Shown here: positions 1 through 9,576 of the stretch, piece by piece
Layout: each line of letters opens with the position of its first letter
Position numbering within the stretch: position 1 is the first letter of the stretch
Origin: Prauserella alba
GTDB lineage: Bacteria; Actinomycetota; Actinomycetes; Mycobacteriales; Pseudonocardiaceae
Assembly: GCF_024171735.1 (NCBI RefSeq)
Contig: NZ_JAMTCH010000003.1
Coordinates: 1,600,841 to 1,664,840, forward strand
Direction: 5' to 3'
Length of the DNA: 64,000 bases
Notes under the pieces: generated by a model
What the model was told of the DNA's origin: nothing
Seen by the model: only the letters and a program-made list of their open reading frames with translations
The model's database searches: none
Translations under genes and position numbers: made by a program

Positions 1-2
1 CG

Positions 3-557
3 GGCACGGCGGGTATCGCTCTTGAGCTCGTCCGGCTGTACACGGTGGAGCTGGCGCACTACGAGAAGATCGAGGGTGTGTCGCTCTCGCTCGACGGCAA
101 GTCGAACAAGCTGGCGACCATGGTGCGCGGCAATCTCGACGCCGCGATGGCGGGGCTCGCGGTGGTCCCGCTGTTCGTCGGTTACGACATCGAGGCGTCC
201 GATCCCAAGCGGGCGGGGCGCATCGTGTCGTTCGATGTCACGGGCGGCCGGTACGAGGAGAACGCGGGTTTCCACGCGATCGGTTCCGGGTCGGTGTTCG
301 CGAAGTCGGCGATGAAGAAGCTCTACGACCCCGACGCCGATCAGGACGGCGCGGTGCGGGCGGCGATCGAGTCGCTCTACGACGCCGCCGACGACGACAC
401 GGCGACCGGTGGACCGGACATCGCGCGGAAGATCTATCCGAGCGTCGTCACGATCACCGCGGAGCACGGTGCCGTGCAGTTGCCCACGGAGGAGACCTCG
501 GCCGTCGCGGAGGCCGTCGTCGCCGACCGCGCGGCCCAGCAGGACTGGCGCAGCTGA
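3..557 (+). CDS. prcB: Proteasome beta subunit (C-terminal part, 5' end outside window)
   Basis: This is the catalytic subunit of the actinobacterial 20S proteasome, which degrades pupylated proteins in the cytoplasm. The reading frame is open from the window edge and gives 184 residues. They match the C-terminal two thirds of Prc[21 protein letters not shown] at the start, then the acidic patch around [20 protein letters not shown]. The propeptide and the catalytic N-terminal threonine lie upstream of the window and cannot be checked. prcA follows on the same strand about 100 bases later, the usual prcB-prcA order, so the two are probably cotranscribed. Confidence 0.95.
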   Translation, partial: GTAGIALELVRLYTVELAHYEKIEGVSLSLDGKSNKLATMVRGNLDAAMAGLAVVPLFVGYDIEASDPKRAGRIVSFDVTGGRYEENAGFHAIGSGSVFAKSAMKKLYDPDADQDGAVRAAIESLYDAADDDTATGGPDIARKIYPSVVTITAEHGAVQLPTEETSAVAEAVVADRAAQQDWRS

Positions 558-656
558 TCCGTGTGCCGGGCCCGACGTGGCCCGGCACACGGCTCGGTCG
601 CGCCCGGTTCGCCATCCGTCAGCTTCCCATCCCCGAACAGAGCGGAGCCAACGCAA

Positions 657-1460
657 GTGTCGATGCCGCTGTACGCCTCGCCCGAACAGTTGATGCGGGA
701 GCGTTCCGAACTCGCGCGGAAGGGTATTGCCCGCGGTCGGAGCGTCGTGGTGCTCAAATACCGGGGCGGAGTCCTGTTCGTGGCGGAGAATCCGTCGCCG
801 ACGCTGCACAAGGTGTCGGAGATCTACGACCGCATCGGGTTCGCCGCGGTTGGCCGCTACAGCGAGTTCGAGAGCCTGCGCCGGGGCGGTATCCGGCACG
901 TGGATCTGCAGGGCTACCAGTACGACCGGCGTGACGTCAGTGCGCGGGCGCTGGCGAACGTCTACGCCCAGACGCTGAGCACGATCTTCACCGAGCAGCT
1001 CAAGCCGTACGAGGTGGAGATCTGTGTCGCCCAGGTCGGGGCGAACGCCGACGCGGACGAGCTGTACCGCTTGACCTACGACGGGTCGATCGTCGACGAG
1101 CCGCAGTTCGTGGTGATGGGCGGCCAGACGGATGCGATCAACACGAAGCTGAAGGAGACCTTCTCCGACGGGATGGAGCTGTCCGACGCGGTGCGGGTCG
1201 CGGCGGAGGCGTTCCGCCCGTCCGCCTCGTCCGGCAGCGGGACGAACGGCGGCAGCTCGTCGAGTTCGGCGCAGGAGGGCGAGCCGAGCAAGTTGGAGGT
1301 CGCGGTGCTGGAGCGGGAGCGGCCGGGGCGGAAGTTCCGCCGTATCACCGGCGCCGCGCTCGATGCGCTGTTGCCCGCTCGCACGGAGGCGGCCGACAGC
1401 AGCGATTCGGGTTCCGAAGGTGACGGGAACCCCGAAGGTGACGGGAAGTCCGACGGTTGA
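657..1460 (+). CDS. prcA: Proteasome alpha subunit
   Basis: PrcA forms the outer rings of the 20S core particle, gates the chamber and docks the Mpa/ARC ATPase. From the GTG at 657 the protein has 267 residues. It shows the hallmark start [20 protein letters not shown], the conserved [20 protein letters not shown] strand and the [18 protein letters not shown] region. The GTG is preferred because GGAG (644-647) lies nine bases upstream; ATG 663 is an alternative. The tail (about residues 185-267) is rich in Ser, Gly and Asp, contains a [10 protein letters not shown]-like repeat, and is probably disordered. The HbYX-interacting surface cannot be judged from sequence alone. Confidence 0.95.
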   Translation: MSMPLYASPEQLMRERSELARKGIARGRSVVVLKYRGGVLFVAENPSPTLHKVSEIYDRIGFAAVGRYSEFESLRRGGIRHVDLQGYQYDRRDVSARALANVYAQTLSTIFTEQLKPYEVEICVAQVGANADADELYRLTYDGSIVDEPQFVVMGGQTDAINTKLKETFSDGMELSDAVRVAAEAFRPSASSGSGTNGGSSSSSAQEGEPSKLEVAVLERERPGRKFRRITGAALDALLPARTEAADSSDSGSEGDGNPEGDGKSDG

Positions 1461-1483
1461 CCGGTTTCGCGGGTTCGGCGGTG

Positions 1484-1503
1484 GCACCGGGTCGCGCCGG
1501 TGC
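1484..1503. terminator. Stem-loop between convergent prcA and PAP2-kinase genes
   Basis: GCACCGG (1484-1490) and CCGGTGC (1497-1503) form a 7-bp stem with a 6-base loop. It lies in the 64-base gap between two convergent genes. There is no T tract, as is common for actinobacterial terminators, so the assignment rests on position and symmetry. Confidence 0.45.
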
Positions 1504-1524
1504 TGCCGGGCCCGTGGCCGCCGG

Positions 1525-3027
1525 TCATCGACGGTAGATCGTCAGCGCGCTGGGCCGCGATCGGAAGCGGAATTGGCGGCCGAGCGGGCCGATTTCGCCG
1601 TCGGTGGCGAGCCTGCGGTGGCCGTCGAGTAGTTCGACGTCGAGCGCCGGCAGGTCGCGCTGGCGGTAGACGTGGCTGGCGTGGAGTGTCTTCGTGACGG
1701 CCGAGAGCACGAAGCGCGCTCGCGAGTAGGGGACGTCGGCGCGCAGGTAGCGCACGTCGAGCAGTCCGGTGTCGAGTGCGGGCCTGCGGTTGGGCCAGAA
1801 TCCCTTGGGCGCGTAGGTGCCGTTGCCCACGAACACGAGCCACACGAGGGCCTGCTTGCCGTTCAGGCGCACCGGGAACGGTTTCGCGCGGCGGAGGACG
1901 CGGACCGTCGCGAGGACGGCGGACGGCCATTTGGGATGCCGCTGTTCGATTTTTTCGCGTAACCGCACCATTTCCGGGTAGCCGCCGAGGCCGGCGGTGT
2001 TGACGAACCACCGCCGGTGCGCGCCGCTCGGTCCGTGCACGGACACCTCGCCGAGGTCGATGCCGACCGCCGAGCCGTGTTCGGTGGCGACGTCGGCGTC
2101 GGGCATGGAGCGCACGCCGACGTCGCGGGCGAAGTGGTTGAGCGTGCCCGCGGGGATGAGGGCGAGTGGCAGGCCGGTGTCGGCGGCGACCGAGGCGACG
2201 GCGGCCACGGTGCCGTCACCGCCCGCCACGCCGAGCGCGCGGACGGGGTGGCCGTGGTCGGTTCGGCGGGCGATCTCGGCCGTGATCTGGCTGCGGAGGT
2301 CGTGTTCGGGGGTGGGGTAGAGCAGGTCGGCCTTCGGCCATGCGAAACGGACCTCGGCGGTCGGGTCGTCGGCGGGGTCGCCGGAGGCGGGGTTGACGAC
2401 GGCGAGCATGTCCTCCCCGTCGACCATCAGGGGTGCGTCGGCGCGGTGGGCGGTGCGGCCGGGCCGGTCGTCGTGTACGGGCCACCAGTGGCGGGTGGCG
2501 AACGAGGCGGCGATGCCGAGTGCGGCGCCGGCGCCGACGTCGGTGGGCCAGTGGACCCCGGTGTGGACGCGGGAGTAGGCGACGGTCGCGCCGAGCGGCA
2601 GCAGCGCCAGGCCTGCGGCGGGCGATTCCTGGAACGTGCCGGTGATGAACGCGGCCGCCGAGGCGGCGTGGCCGGAGGGGAACGAGGACGACTCGGGCCG
2701 GCGGGCCAGCCTGCGATGGTGCGGGACGGCGGTGGCCGCGGGGCGGCGCCGTGGCAGGAGTTCCTTGGCGACGAAGCTGGCGCTCAGGCTTGCGAAGGCG
2801 ACACTGCCGATGCCGCGGAGTGCGGCTCGCCGGGATGCGCCGCCCCGAGCTGCGAGGAGACCTGCGACGACCCACCACAGGAGCGCCTTGTCCGCCGACC
2901 GGGTGATCATGGTCAGCGCGGTGTCGGCGCGGGTGCGCGGTAGGGCTGCGCTGCGGGCCATCAGCCTGCGGTCGGGGCGGCCGACGCGCTGAAGTGCGGC
3001 GACGCGGCGGAGCAGCGGCGGTGTCAT
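1525..3027 (-). CDS. Bifunctional PAP2 phosphatase / diacylglycerol kinase family protein
   Basis: The predicted protein has 500 residues and two domains. Residues about 40-180 are a membrane PAP2 phosphatase with its three motifs: KELLPRRRP (88-96), the PSGH box (117-120) and SRVHTGVHWPTD (152-163). Residues about 205-500 are a lipid kinase of the DAGK/LCB5 family with VNPASG (211-216) and the nucleotide motif GGDGT (269-273). Such fusions occur across Actinobacteria and are thought to act on lipid phosphates, but the substrate is unknown. ATG 3027 was chosen because earlier in-frame starts would run into pafA. It is divergent from pafA across 101 bases and sits, reversed, between prcA and pafA. 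Confidence 0.88.
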   Translation of the reverse strand: MTPPLLRRVAALQRVGRPDRRLMARSAALPRTRADTALTMITRSADKALLWWVVAGLLAARGGASRRAALRGIGSVAFASLSASFVAKELLPRRRPAATAVPHHRRLARRPESSSFPSGHAASAAAFITGTFQESPAAGLALLPLGATVAYSRVHTGVHWPTDVGAGAALGIAASFATRHWWPVHDDRPGRTAHRADAPLMVDGEDMLAVVNPASGDPADDPTAEVRFAWPKADLLYPTPEHDLRSQITAEIARRTDHGHPVRALGVAGGDGTVAAVASVAADTGLPLALIPAGTLNHFARDVGVRSMPDADVATEHGSAVGIDLGEVSVHGPSGAHRRWFVNTAGLGGYPEMVRLREKIEQRHPKWPSAVLATVRVLRRAKPFPVRLNGKQALVWLVFVGNGTYAPKGFWPNRRPALDTGLLDVRYLRADVPYSRARFVLSAVTKTLHASHVYRQRDLPALDVELLDGHRRLATDGEIGPLGRQFRFRSRPSALTIYRR

Positions 3028-3128
3028 GGCCGATATGCTGCCGTACGGCACTGGGGGCCGGGGGTGGAGTCCGAGGAGGCCGCGATTTCGTTCCCCAGTT
3101 CCGGGCGCTGACCGCCTACGCTTGAGGG

Positions 3129-4487
3129 ATGCAGCGGCGGATCTTTGGGATCGAAACCGAGTTCGGAGTGACCTGCACGTTCCACGGGCAGCGCAGGCTC
3201 TCGCCCGACGAGGTGGCGCGGTATCTGTTCCGGCGTGTCGTGTCGTGGGGCCGGTCGTCGAACGTCTTCCTGTCCAACGGTTCACGGCTCTACCTCGACG
3301 TGGGTTCGCATCCGGAGTATGCGACCGCCGAGTGCGACGACCTGACCCAGCTGGTCACGCACGACAAGGCGGGGGAGCGGATCCTCGAGGATCTGCTGGT
3401 CGATGCCGAACGCCGGCTCGCCGACGAGGGCATCGGCGGCGACATCTTCCTGTTCAAGAACAACACCGATTCGGCGGGCAACTCGTACGGTTGTCACGAG
3501 AACTACCTGGTCACGCGCGCGGGCGAGTTCTCGCGGATCGCGGACGTGCTGTTGCCGTTCCTGGTGACGCGGCAGCTGATCTGCGGCGCGGGCAAGGTGC
3601 TGCAGACGCCGAGGGGTGCGGTGTACTGCCTGTCGCAGCGGGCGGAGCACATTTGGGAGGGCGTGTCGAGCGCGACGACGCGGTCCCGGCCGATCATCAA
3701 CACGCGCGACGAGCCGCACGCCGACGCCGAGCGGTACCGCAGGCTGCACGTGATCGTCGGGGATTCCAACATGGCGGAGCCGACGACGTTGCTGAAGGTC
3801 GGCACGGCGCACCTGGTGCTGGAGATGATCGAGCAGGGTGTGCAGTTCCGGGACTTCAGCCTGGACAACCCGATCCGTGCGATTCGCGAGATCAGCCACG
3901 ACATGACCGGCCGCAGGCAGGTGCGACTGGCCGGGGGTCGGGAGGCCTCGGCGCTGGAGATCCAGCGGGAGTACTACGCGCGGGCGGTGCAGCACGTCGA
4001 GGCGACCGACGCGAGTCCCCTGATGCGCCGGGTGGTGGACCTGTGGGGCCGCGCGCTCGATGCGATCGAGCAGCAGGACTTCTCCCTCGTCGACACGGAG
4101 ATCGACTGGGCGATCAAACACCGGTTCGTCGAGCGGTATCGGGCCAAGCACAACCTCGACCTGTCGGATCCCCGGGTCGCGCAGTTGGACCTGGCCTATC
4201 ACGACATCCGGCGTGGCCGCGGCGTCTTCGACCTGCTGCAGCGCAAGGGGCTGGTGCAGCGGGTGACCGACGACGGAGAGATCGAGGCAGCCAAGGACAC
4301 GCCGCCGCAGTCGACGCGGGCGAAGTTGCGCGGCGACTTCATCGCCGCGGCGCAGCAGGCGGGCCGTGACTTCACCGTCGACTGGGTGCATCTGAAGCTG
4401 AACGACCAGGCGCAGCGGACGGTGTTGTGCAAGGACCCGTTCCGGGCCGTCGACGAACGCGTCGACAGGCTGATCAACTCGCTCTAG
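3129..4487 (+). CDS. pafA: Pup-protein ligase PafA
   Basis: PafA joins the C-terminal glutamate of Pup to lysines of target proteins using ATP, marking them for the proteasome. The 452-residue protein has the expected length. It begins [16 protein letters not shown], carrying the nucleotide- and magnesium-binding IETEFG motif of the carboxylate-amine ligase fold. It also keeps the [15 protein letters not shown] segment, which contains the catalytic aspartate region of the PafA/Dop family, and [17 protein letters not shown]. It stands alone between the divergent lipid kinase gene and pafB, which starts 81 bases downstream and may be cotranscribed. Confidence 0.97.
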   Translation: MQRRIFGIETEFGVTCTFHGQRRLSPDEVARYLFRRVVSWGRSSNVFLSNGSRLYLDVGSHPEYATAECDDLTQLVTHDKAGERILEDLLVDAERRLADEGIGGDIFLFKNNTDSAGNSYGCHENYLVTRAGEFSRIADVLLPFLVTRQLICGAGKVLQTPRGAVYCLSQRAEHIWEGVSSATTRSRPIINTRDEPHADAERYRRLHVIVGDSNMAEPTTLLKVGTAHLVLEMIEQGVQFRDFSLDNPIRAIREISHDMTGRRQVRLAGGREASALEIQREYYARAVQHVEATDASPLMRRVVDLWGRALDAIEQQDFSLVDTEIDWAIKHRFVERYRAKHNLDLSDPRVAQLDLAYHDIRRGRGVFDLLQRKGLVQRVTDDGEIEAAKDTPPQSTRAKLRGDFIAAAQQAGRDFTVDWVHLKLNDQAQRTVLCKDPFRAVDERVDRLINSL

Positions 4488-4568
4488 CCGTGCCGGTCGC
4501 GTGGCGTGCGGGGCGCGCAGGGGGAGACCTCCCGGACGTGCGAAGCCGGGGGAGCTAGGGTTGGTGAG

Positions 4569-5552
4569 GTGTCAACCGCCCGTGCAGAACGCCTGGTCAA
4601 CCTGGTGCTGGCGCTGCTGTCCACCCGGCAGTACCTGCCGGCCGAGCGCATTCGGGGCATCGTGCCCGGCTACGCCGATGCGGCGAGCACCGAGGCGTTC
4701 TTACGCATGTTCGAACGTGACAAGGCCGAGTTGCGTGAGCTGGGTATCCCGCTGGAGACCGGCACCCATTCGGCGTTCGACCCCGAGGGGTACCGGATCG
4801 CGCGCCGTGACTACGAGCTCGGCGACATCGACCTCGCGCCCGACGAGGCGACCGCGGTGGCGCTCGCGGCGCGGCTGTGGGACTCGCCGGACCTGACCGG
4901 GCAGGCCCACGGCGCTCTGGTGAAGCTGCGCGCCGCCGGTGTCGAGGTGGACGACCGGGCACACGCCATGGTCGAACCGCGGGTGCACACCGAACCCGCG
5001 TTCGCGCCGCTGCTGGCGGCGGTGCAGGCAGGCCGGACGGTGCGGTTCGACTACCGGCGGTCCGACTCGCCCGAGCGGCGTACGCGCACGCTCGAACCGT
5101 GGGGCGTGGTGTCGTGGCGCGGGCGCTGGTACGTCGTCGGCCACGACCGGGACCGCGCCGCCCCGCGCTGTTTCCGGCTCTCACGTATCAGCGGCGAGGT
5201 CGTGACGACGGGGGAGCGGGCAGCCGTACGCAGGCCCGAGGACGTCAACCTGCTCGACTTCGTGGTGGGCACGTCCGTCAGTGACGACGGCTCCCCGGCC
5301 ACGACGGCCCGGCTGTGGCTCGCCGAAGGCAGGGCCGCCGGGATCCGCAGGCACGCGCGAGTGCTGGAACGCCGCACGGTCGACGGCCAGGACGGCGACG
5401 TCGTCGAGCTCGAGCTGCACTACCCGGAGGGTGCCGCGGACTGGATCGCCGGCCACGGCCCCGACGTGGCCGTACTGGCGCCCGACGTGCTGGCCAAGGC
5501 CGTGGTGGACCGGCTCGAACGGGTCGCCGCCGCCGGTGGAGGGATGCGATGA
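4569..5552 (+). CDS. pafB: WYL-domain transcriptional regulator PafB
   Basis: PafB acts with PafC. In mycobacteria the pair is a transcriptional activator of the LexA/RecA-independent DNA-damage response. The 327-residue protein has an N-terminal winged helix (VERLVNLVLALLSTRQYLPA-like start, residues 6-60) and a C-terminal WYL domain with EPWGVVSWRGRWYVVGHDRD. GTG 4569 was chosen because the product then begins VSTARAERLVNLV, matching known PafB starts; a purine run lies about 15 bases upstream. Its stop overlaps the pafC start (ATGA), so the two are translationally coupled. Confidence 0.93.
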   Translation: MSTARAERLVNLVLALLSTRQYLPAERIRGIVPGYADAASTEAFLRMFERDKAELRELGIPLETGTHSAFDPEGYRIARRDYELGDIDLAPDEATAVALAARLWDSPDLTGQAHGALVKLRAAGVEVDDRAHAMVEPRVHTEPAFAPLLAAVQAGRTVRFDYRRSDSPERRTRTLEPWGVVSWRGRWYVVGHDRDRAAPRCFRLSRISGEVVTTGERAAVRRPEDVNLLDFVVGTSVSDDGSPATTARLWLAEGRAAGIRRHARVLERRTVDGQDGDVVELELHYPEGAADWIAGHGPDVAVLAPDVLAKAVVDRLERVAAAGGGMR

Positions 5553-6529
5553 GCGCGGCCACGGACCGGATGCCGAGGCTGCTGGCTCTCGTGCCGTATC
5601 TGCTGGCCCGGCCGGGGATCAGGATCGACCAGGCGGCCCAGGACTTCGACGTCACGCCGAAACAGCTGCGCAAGGACCTCCAGTTGCTGTGGTTGTGCGG
5701 CCTGCCGGGGTACGGCCCCGGCGATCTGATCGACCTGTCGTTCGACGGCGACACCGTGTCGGTGACGTTCGACGCGGGGATGCGCAGGCCGCTGCGGCTC
5801 ACCGGTGGTGAGGCGAGTGCACTGGTCATCGCGCTGAAGGCGCTCGCGGAGACGCCCGGTGTCGTCGACACCGACGCCGTCGGCCGTGCGATCGCGAAGA
5901 TCGAGGAGGCGGCGGGTGCCGCCGAGCCCGCGGGAGTGGTCGTCGGCAACGGTGTCCGCGAACACGAGGCGACGGCGCGCACGCGGGAAACCGTCCGGGA
6001 GGCGCTGCAGCTCGGCCGTGCCGTGCGGATGCGGTACTACGCGGCGTCCAACGACCGGGTCACCGAGCGCACGGTCGACCCGATGCGGCTGCTCATCGTG
6101 CAGGCACACAGCTACCTGGAGGGCTGGTGCCGCCGTGCCGAGGACGTGCGACTGTTCCGGCTCGACCGCATCGACGAACTGGACGTGCTCGACGAACCGG
6201 CGGCGCCGCCGCCCCACGCGCGGCACGCCGACGTCTCCGACGGCGTGTTCTCCGCCCACGAGAGCTACCCGGAGGCCGACCTGGTGCTCGAACCCGACGC
6301 ACGGTGGGTCGCCGAGTACTACCCGTGTGAGGAGCTGGCCGAACTCGACGGCGGCCGGTTGCGGGTCCGGATGCGCTATGGCGACGAGTCGTGGATGGTC
6401 AGGCTCGTCCTCGGGCTCGGCGGTCGCGCGACGGTGGAACGGCCCGGTGAACTCGCGGTGGCCGTGCAGCGCCGTGCCGCCGCCGGGTTGGCACGAGCAC
6501 GTCACCTGTCGATCACCGGCTCACAGTAG
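5549..6529 (+). CDS. pafC: WYL-domain transcriptional regulator PafC
   Basis: PafC is the partner of PafB in the DNA-damage regulator PafBC. The 326-residue protein has an N-terminal helix-turn-helix (MPRLLALVPYLLARPGIRID, then DFDVTPKQLRKDLQLLW) and a WYL domain around residues 140-230 (VRMRYYAASNDRVTERTVDP, then LEGWCRRAEDVRLFRLDRID). The ATG at 5549 overlaps the pafB stop by four bases. The gene is followed within about ten bases by a small membrane-protein gene, then tatA and tatC, as in other actinobacteria. Confidence 0.93.
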   Translation: MSAATDRMPRLLALVPYLLARPGIRIDQAAQDFDVTPKQLRKDLQLLWLCGLPGYGPGDLIDLSFDGDTVSVTFDAGMRRPLRLTGGEASALVIALKALAETPGVVDTDAVGRAIAKIEEAAGAAEPAGVVVGNGVREHEATARTRETVREALQLGRAVRMRYYAASNDRVTERTVDPMRLLIVQAHSYLEGWCRRAEDVRLFRLDRIDELDVLDEPAAPPPHARHADVSDGVFSAHESYPEADLVLEPDARWVAEYYPCEELAELDGGRLRVRMRYGDESWMVRLVLGLGGRATVERPGELAVAVQRRAAAGLARARHLSITGSQ

Positions 6530-6539
6530 GCTGGTGGAC

Positions 6540-6797
6540 GTGTTCTACGTGCTGAGTGCCGCCGTCGCCGTGGCCGGGCTCATCGTGCTCGTCCTCGCAG
6601 TGCTCCGATCGGCGAGCGCGGCGAGGAGACTCGGCCGCGCCGCCGAGGTCGTGCGGTCGGACGTGGAATCCCGCCTGGGCATGCTCCGCGCCCGCGCGGC
6701 CGCGGTCGGCGTCGCCGTTCGCGACCTTCGTACCCGCCGTGCCCGAATCGGTTCGGAATCGCCGTCCGAGCCAGTACGATCGGGTCTGAACGAATAG
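6540..6797 (+). CDS. Small single-pass membrane protein (hypothetical)
   Basis: This 85-residue protein begins [20 protein letters not shown], one clear membrane helix at residues 3-22. A basic, helical stretch follows with repeated AR/RR pairs (residues 27-70). I recognise no family. GTG 6540 is chosen because AGTAGG (6525-6530) lies nine bases upstream; GTG 6534 is possible. It sits between pafC and tatA on the same strand with gaps of about 10 and 14 bases, so it probably belongs to the same transcript. A link to the Tat system is only suggested by position. Confidence 0.72.
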   Translation: MFYVLSAAVAVAGLIVLVLAVLRSASAARRLGRAAEVVRSDVESRLGMLRARAAAVGVAVRDLRTRRARIGSESPSEPVRSGLNE

Positions 6798-6811
6798 GGA
6801 GGCCACCCAAT

Positions 6812-7183
6812 ATGAACGCCCTTCAGCCGTGGCACTTGATCATCCTCGTGCTCGTCGTCGTGGTGCTGTTCGGCGCCAAGCGCCTGCCGGACGCGGCCCG
6901 CTCGATCGGCAAGTCCATGAAGGTCTTCAAGGCCGAGACCAAGGATATGCGCGGAGACCAGTCGGAGCAGGACTCCGACGAGTCCACCTCGACCGACTCC
7001 ACGAAGACGTCCACCACGACGGCGGACGCCAGGCAGATCCCGGCCACGACGGTCAAGGCCGACGCCGAGATCACCGATGCCAAGTCGGCGGACCCGACCG
7101 GTGACCAGGTGGAGCAGCTGCAGCGCCAGCTCGACGAGCTCAAGCAGCAGCAATCCGCCGAGCAGGCACAGAGGAACGGCTGA
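6812..7183 (+). CDS. tatA: Sec-independent protein translocase subunit TatA
   Basis: TatA forms the membrane channel through which folded twin-arginine proteins are exported. The 123-residue protein has the standard layout. A short N-terminus and one membrane helix (residues 8-20, [13 protein letters not shown]) lead into the [21 protein letters not shown] amphipathic helix. The tail is long and acidic, with many Ser/Thr/Asp and a final Gln-rich helix. AGGGAGG precedes the ATG at good spacing. It is followed by tatC after 32 bases. No tatB-like gene is present here; actinobacteria keep tatB elsewhere. Confidence 0.96.
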   Translation: MNALQPWHLIILVLVVVVLFGAKRLPDAARSIGKSMKVFKAETKDMRGDQSEQDSDESTSTDSTKTSTTTADARQIPATTVKADAEITDAKSADPTGDQVEQLQRQLDELKQQQSAEQAQRNG

Positions 7184-7215
7184 CCGCACCGCAAGGATCG
7201 AGAACGGACGCTTTC

Positions 7216-8172
7216 GTGGGAGACACCTCCGCACAGCGCGAGGGCCGGGGCGGTAAACGGAAGGCTCGAAATCGTCGGCACAACCCCGACGGCACGATGT
7301 CGCTCGTCGAGCACATCTACGAGTTCCGCCGCCGGCTCGGCTACGCACTGCTCGCCCTGGTCGCGGGCGGGATCATCGGCTTTTTGTGGTTCGGTCACAG
7401 CATCGGCCCGATCCCGACGCTCGGTGACCTGGTCACCGAGCCCTACTGCGCCATCCCGCAGGAACAGCGCTACCCCAAGGGCGGGGACTGTCAGCTGTTG
7501 CAGACGGTGCCGTTCGAAGCGTTCATGATCCAGATGAAGGTCGGTCTCAGCGCCGGGGCCGTCCTGCTCTCGCCGCTGTGGCTGTACCAGCTGTGGGCGT
7601 TCATCGCGCCCGGGCTGTACTCCAAGGAACGCAAGTACGCGATGACGTTCGTCGGGATCGCGTCGCTGCTGTTCACGGGCGGCGCGCTGCTGGCCTACTT
7701 CATGGCCCCGCACGCACTGGAGATCCTCACGACCTTCGGTGCCGGCGAGTTCGCCACCTGGTTCACCGGTGACAAGTACATCTCGTTCGTGCTGTCGCTG
7801 CTGCTCATCTTCGGTGTGAGCTTCGAGCTGCCGCTGCTCATCATCATGCTCAACCGGGTCGGCGTCGTGCGCTACGAGACGTTGAAGCGGTGGCGCCGCG
7901 GCATCATCATGATCATGTTCGTGTTCGCGGCGTTCGTGACGCCCGCGGATCCGTTCTCGATGATCGGTCTCGCGGGCGCGCTGTGCATCCTGTTCGAGGT
8001 GTCGCTCCAGATCACGCGTTTCCACGACCGCAGACTCGACCGGAAACGCGGTGTCGAGGGCTGGGACGAGCTGGCCGACGACGAGCCTGCCCCGTTCGAG
8101 TACACCCCGAGCACCGTGGACGATGACGACGCCGACGGCCGCCGGCGCGGCGGCACCGACGACATCACGTGA
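7216..8172 (+). CDS. tatC: Sec-independent protein translocase subunit TatC
   Basis: TatC is the receptor that binds twin-arginine signal peptides. The 318-residue protein carries the family's cytoplasmic N-terminal motif MSLVEHIYEFRRRLGYALLA (from about residue 28), including the conserved glutamate and paired arginines. About six membrane helices follow, with FEAFMIQMKVG and the SFELPLLIIML segment. The C-terminus is long, charged and acidic. Translation starts at GTG 7216. The stop overlaps the start of the next gene (GTGA at 8169-8172), which implies coupling with the downstream lipid kinase. Confidence 0.96.
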   Translation: MGDTSAQREGRGGKRKARNRRHNPDGTMSLVEHIYEFRRRLGYALLALVAGGIIGFLWFGHSIGPIPTLGDLVTEPYCAIPQEQRYPKGGDCQLLQTVPFEAFMIQMKVGLSAGAVLLSPLWLYQLWAFIAPGLYSKERKYAMTFVGIASLLFTGGALLAYFMAPHALEILTTFGAGEFATWFTGDKYISFVLSLLLIFGVSFELPLLIIMLNRVGVVRYETLKRWRRGIIMIMFVFAAFVTPADPFSMIGLAGALCILFEVSLQITRFHDRRLDRKRGVEGWDELADDEPAPFEYTPSTVDDDDADGRRRGGTDDIT

Positions 8173-9074
8173 CCGGCGGTCCTCGCGTCGCGCTGGCCTT
8201 CCACCCCGGATCCGGTAGGGGAGCCGCCGCGCGGCTGGCCGGGGCCGTCGCCTCACGGCTGCGGCCCCACGTCGCGCGGCTCGAGGTGATCGACGCCGAC
8301 ACCGTCGAGGGCGCGCGGCGGCGGCTGGAGACGGCCCGCGAAGCCGGCCTCGACGCGCTGGTCGTCGTCGGCGGCGACGGCGCGGCCCATCAAGCCGTGC
8401 AGTTCTGTGCCGGCACGCCCGTCGCACTCGGTCTCGTACCCTCGGGCACCGGCAACGACCTCGCCCGAGCCCTCGACGTGCCCGGCGACCCCGCCGCGGC
8501 CGTGGATGCGCTCGTCCACGCCCTGCACACCGGCCACCGGCGCAGGCTCGACCTCGGCAGAGCCGACGACACGTGGTTCGGTACCGTGCTGTGCAGCGGT
8601 TTCGACGCCGCCGTCAACGACAGGGCCAACCGGCTCCGCTGGCCCCGCGGTCCACGCCGCTACGACGTCGCGATCGCCGCGGAGATCGCGTCCTTCCGGG
8701 CCGGCGACATCCGGGTCACCACCGACGGCGAGGTGCGCACCCTGCCGGCGATGCTCGTTGCCGTCGGCAACACACCCTGGTACGGCGCGGGCATCCCGGT
8801 GTGTCCCGGCGCCGACCCCGACGACGGATTGCTCGACGTGACCGTCGTCGGCAAGGTGGGTTACCGCGAACTGGCGCGGGTGCTGCCGCGACTGCGCTCC
8901 GGCAGGCACGTCGAGCACCCTGCCGTCACGACACTGCGGGCACGGACCGTCGAGCTGGCCCACGCCGGCACGGCCGGTGGGGCCTGCTGGCCGGTGTTCG
9001 CCGACGGCGATCCGCTGGACACGCTGCCGGTGTCGATCAGCTGCGTCCCGCAGGCCCTGACGGTCCTCGCCTGA
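8169..9074 (+). CDS. Diacylglycerol kinase family lipid kinase
   Basis: This 301-residue protein belongs to the DagK/LCB5 family of soluble lipid kinases. The glycine-rich start FHPGSGRGAA (residues 11-20) and the nucleotide loop VVVGGDGAA (66-73; GGDGA in place of the usual GGDGT) are followed by LGLVPSGTGNDLARAL (88-103), the second glycine-rich motif. It likely phosphorylates a membrane lipid such as diacylglycerol or a phosphatidylinositol precursor; this is inferred from the family. It overlaps tatC by four bases. Its 3' end overlaps the convergent MmcQ-like gene by 38 bases. Confidence 0.9.
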   Translation: MTGGPRVALAFHPGSGRGAAARLAGAVASRLRPHVARLEVIDADTVEGARRRLETAREAGLDALVVVGGDGAAHQAVQFCAGTPVALGLVPSGTGNDLARALDVPGDPAAAVDALVHALHTGHRRRLDLGRADDTWFGTVLCSGFDAAVNDRANRLRWPRGPRRYDVAIAAEIASFRAGDIRVTTDGEVRTLPAMLVAVGNTPWYGAGIPVCPGADPDDGLLDVTVVGKVGYRELARVLPRLRSGRHVEHPAVTTLRARTVELAHAGTAGGACWPVFADGDPLDTLPVSISCVPQALTVLA

Positions 9075-9450
9075 CGTTCTCCTCGGCGAGCGTCCTCCAC
9101 CCGAGCCGCTCCCGCATCTCCCGCGGCAGCTTGGCGACGACGAGGTCGTAGGAGTCCTCGACGAGGTCGAGGATCAGTTGCTCGGGAAGTGACCCGTCGT
9201 CGAGCACCACCGTGTTCCAGTGCCGCTTGTTCATGTGCCACCCGGGCGTGATCGCCGGATACGAGGCCCGCAGCTGCAGCGCGAGCTCCGGATCGCACTT
9301 GAGATTCACGCTGAGCGGCCTGCGCCCGAGTGCCGACAACGCGAACATCTTCCCGCTCACTTTGAACACGCTCAGGTGCTCGTCGAACGGGAACTCCTCG
9401 CCGGCGCCCGTCAGCGCCAGACACGCCGCCTTCAGCCGCTCCGGGGTCAT
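9037..9450 (-). CDS. MmcQ/YjbR family protein
   Basis: The 137-residue product matches the MmcQ/YjbR family, small proteins with a CyaY-like fold and no settled biochemical role; a DNA-binding function has been suggested for the family. Visible signs are the N-terminal helix MTPERLKAACLALTGA, the FPFDEHLSVFKVSGKMFAL strand pair and the conserved GWHMNKRHWNTVVLDD segment. ATG 9450 gives the standard length; an upstream ATG would add eight residues. It converges on the lipid kinase gene, overlapping it by 38 bases, and diverges from helY. Confidence 0.88.
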   Translation of the reverse strand: MTPERLKAACLALTGAGEEFPFDEHLSVFKVSGKMFALSALGRRPLSVNLKCDPELALQLRASYPAITPGWHMNKRHWNTVVLDDGSLPEQLILDLVEDSYDLVVAKLPREMRERLGWRTLAEENVRRGPSGPAGRS

Positions 9451-9576
9451 GAACGCCACCGTAGCGCCACCCACCGACAGTTCCGGGCGGGGTGCACGCC
9501 GAGCCGGTGGGGCCCGCTGTATCCGCGTGCGGAGCGCCTCATGCGCGCGGCGGCGCCGATGTGAAACCCTGACGTT

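Noticed and set aside
1525-3285. Longer version of the PAP2-kinase protein starting at 3285
   Set aside because: The extra 86 codons overlap the start of pafA on the other strand and are arginine-rich, typical of a shadow frame. ATG 3027 gives a normal protein.
4522-4533. GGGAG-AC-CTCCC hairpin between pafA and pafB
   Set aside because: Only five base pairs with a two-base loop; too weak to call a terminator or attenuator.
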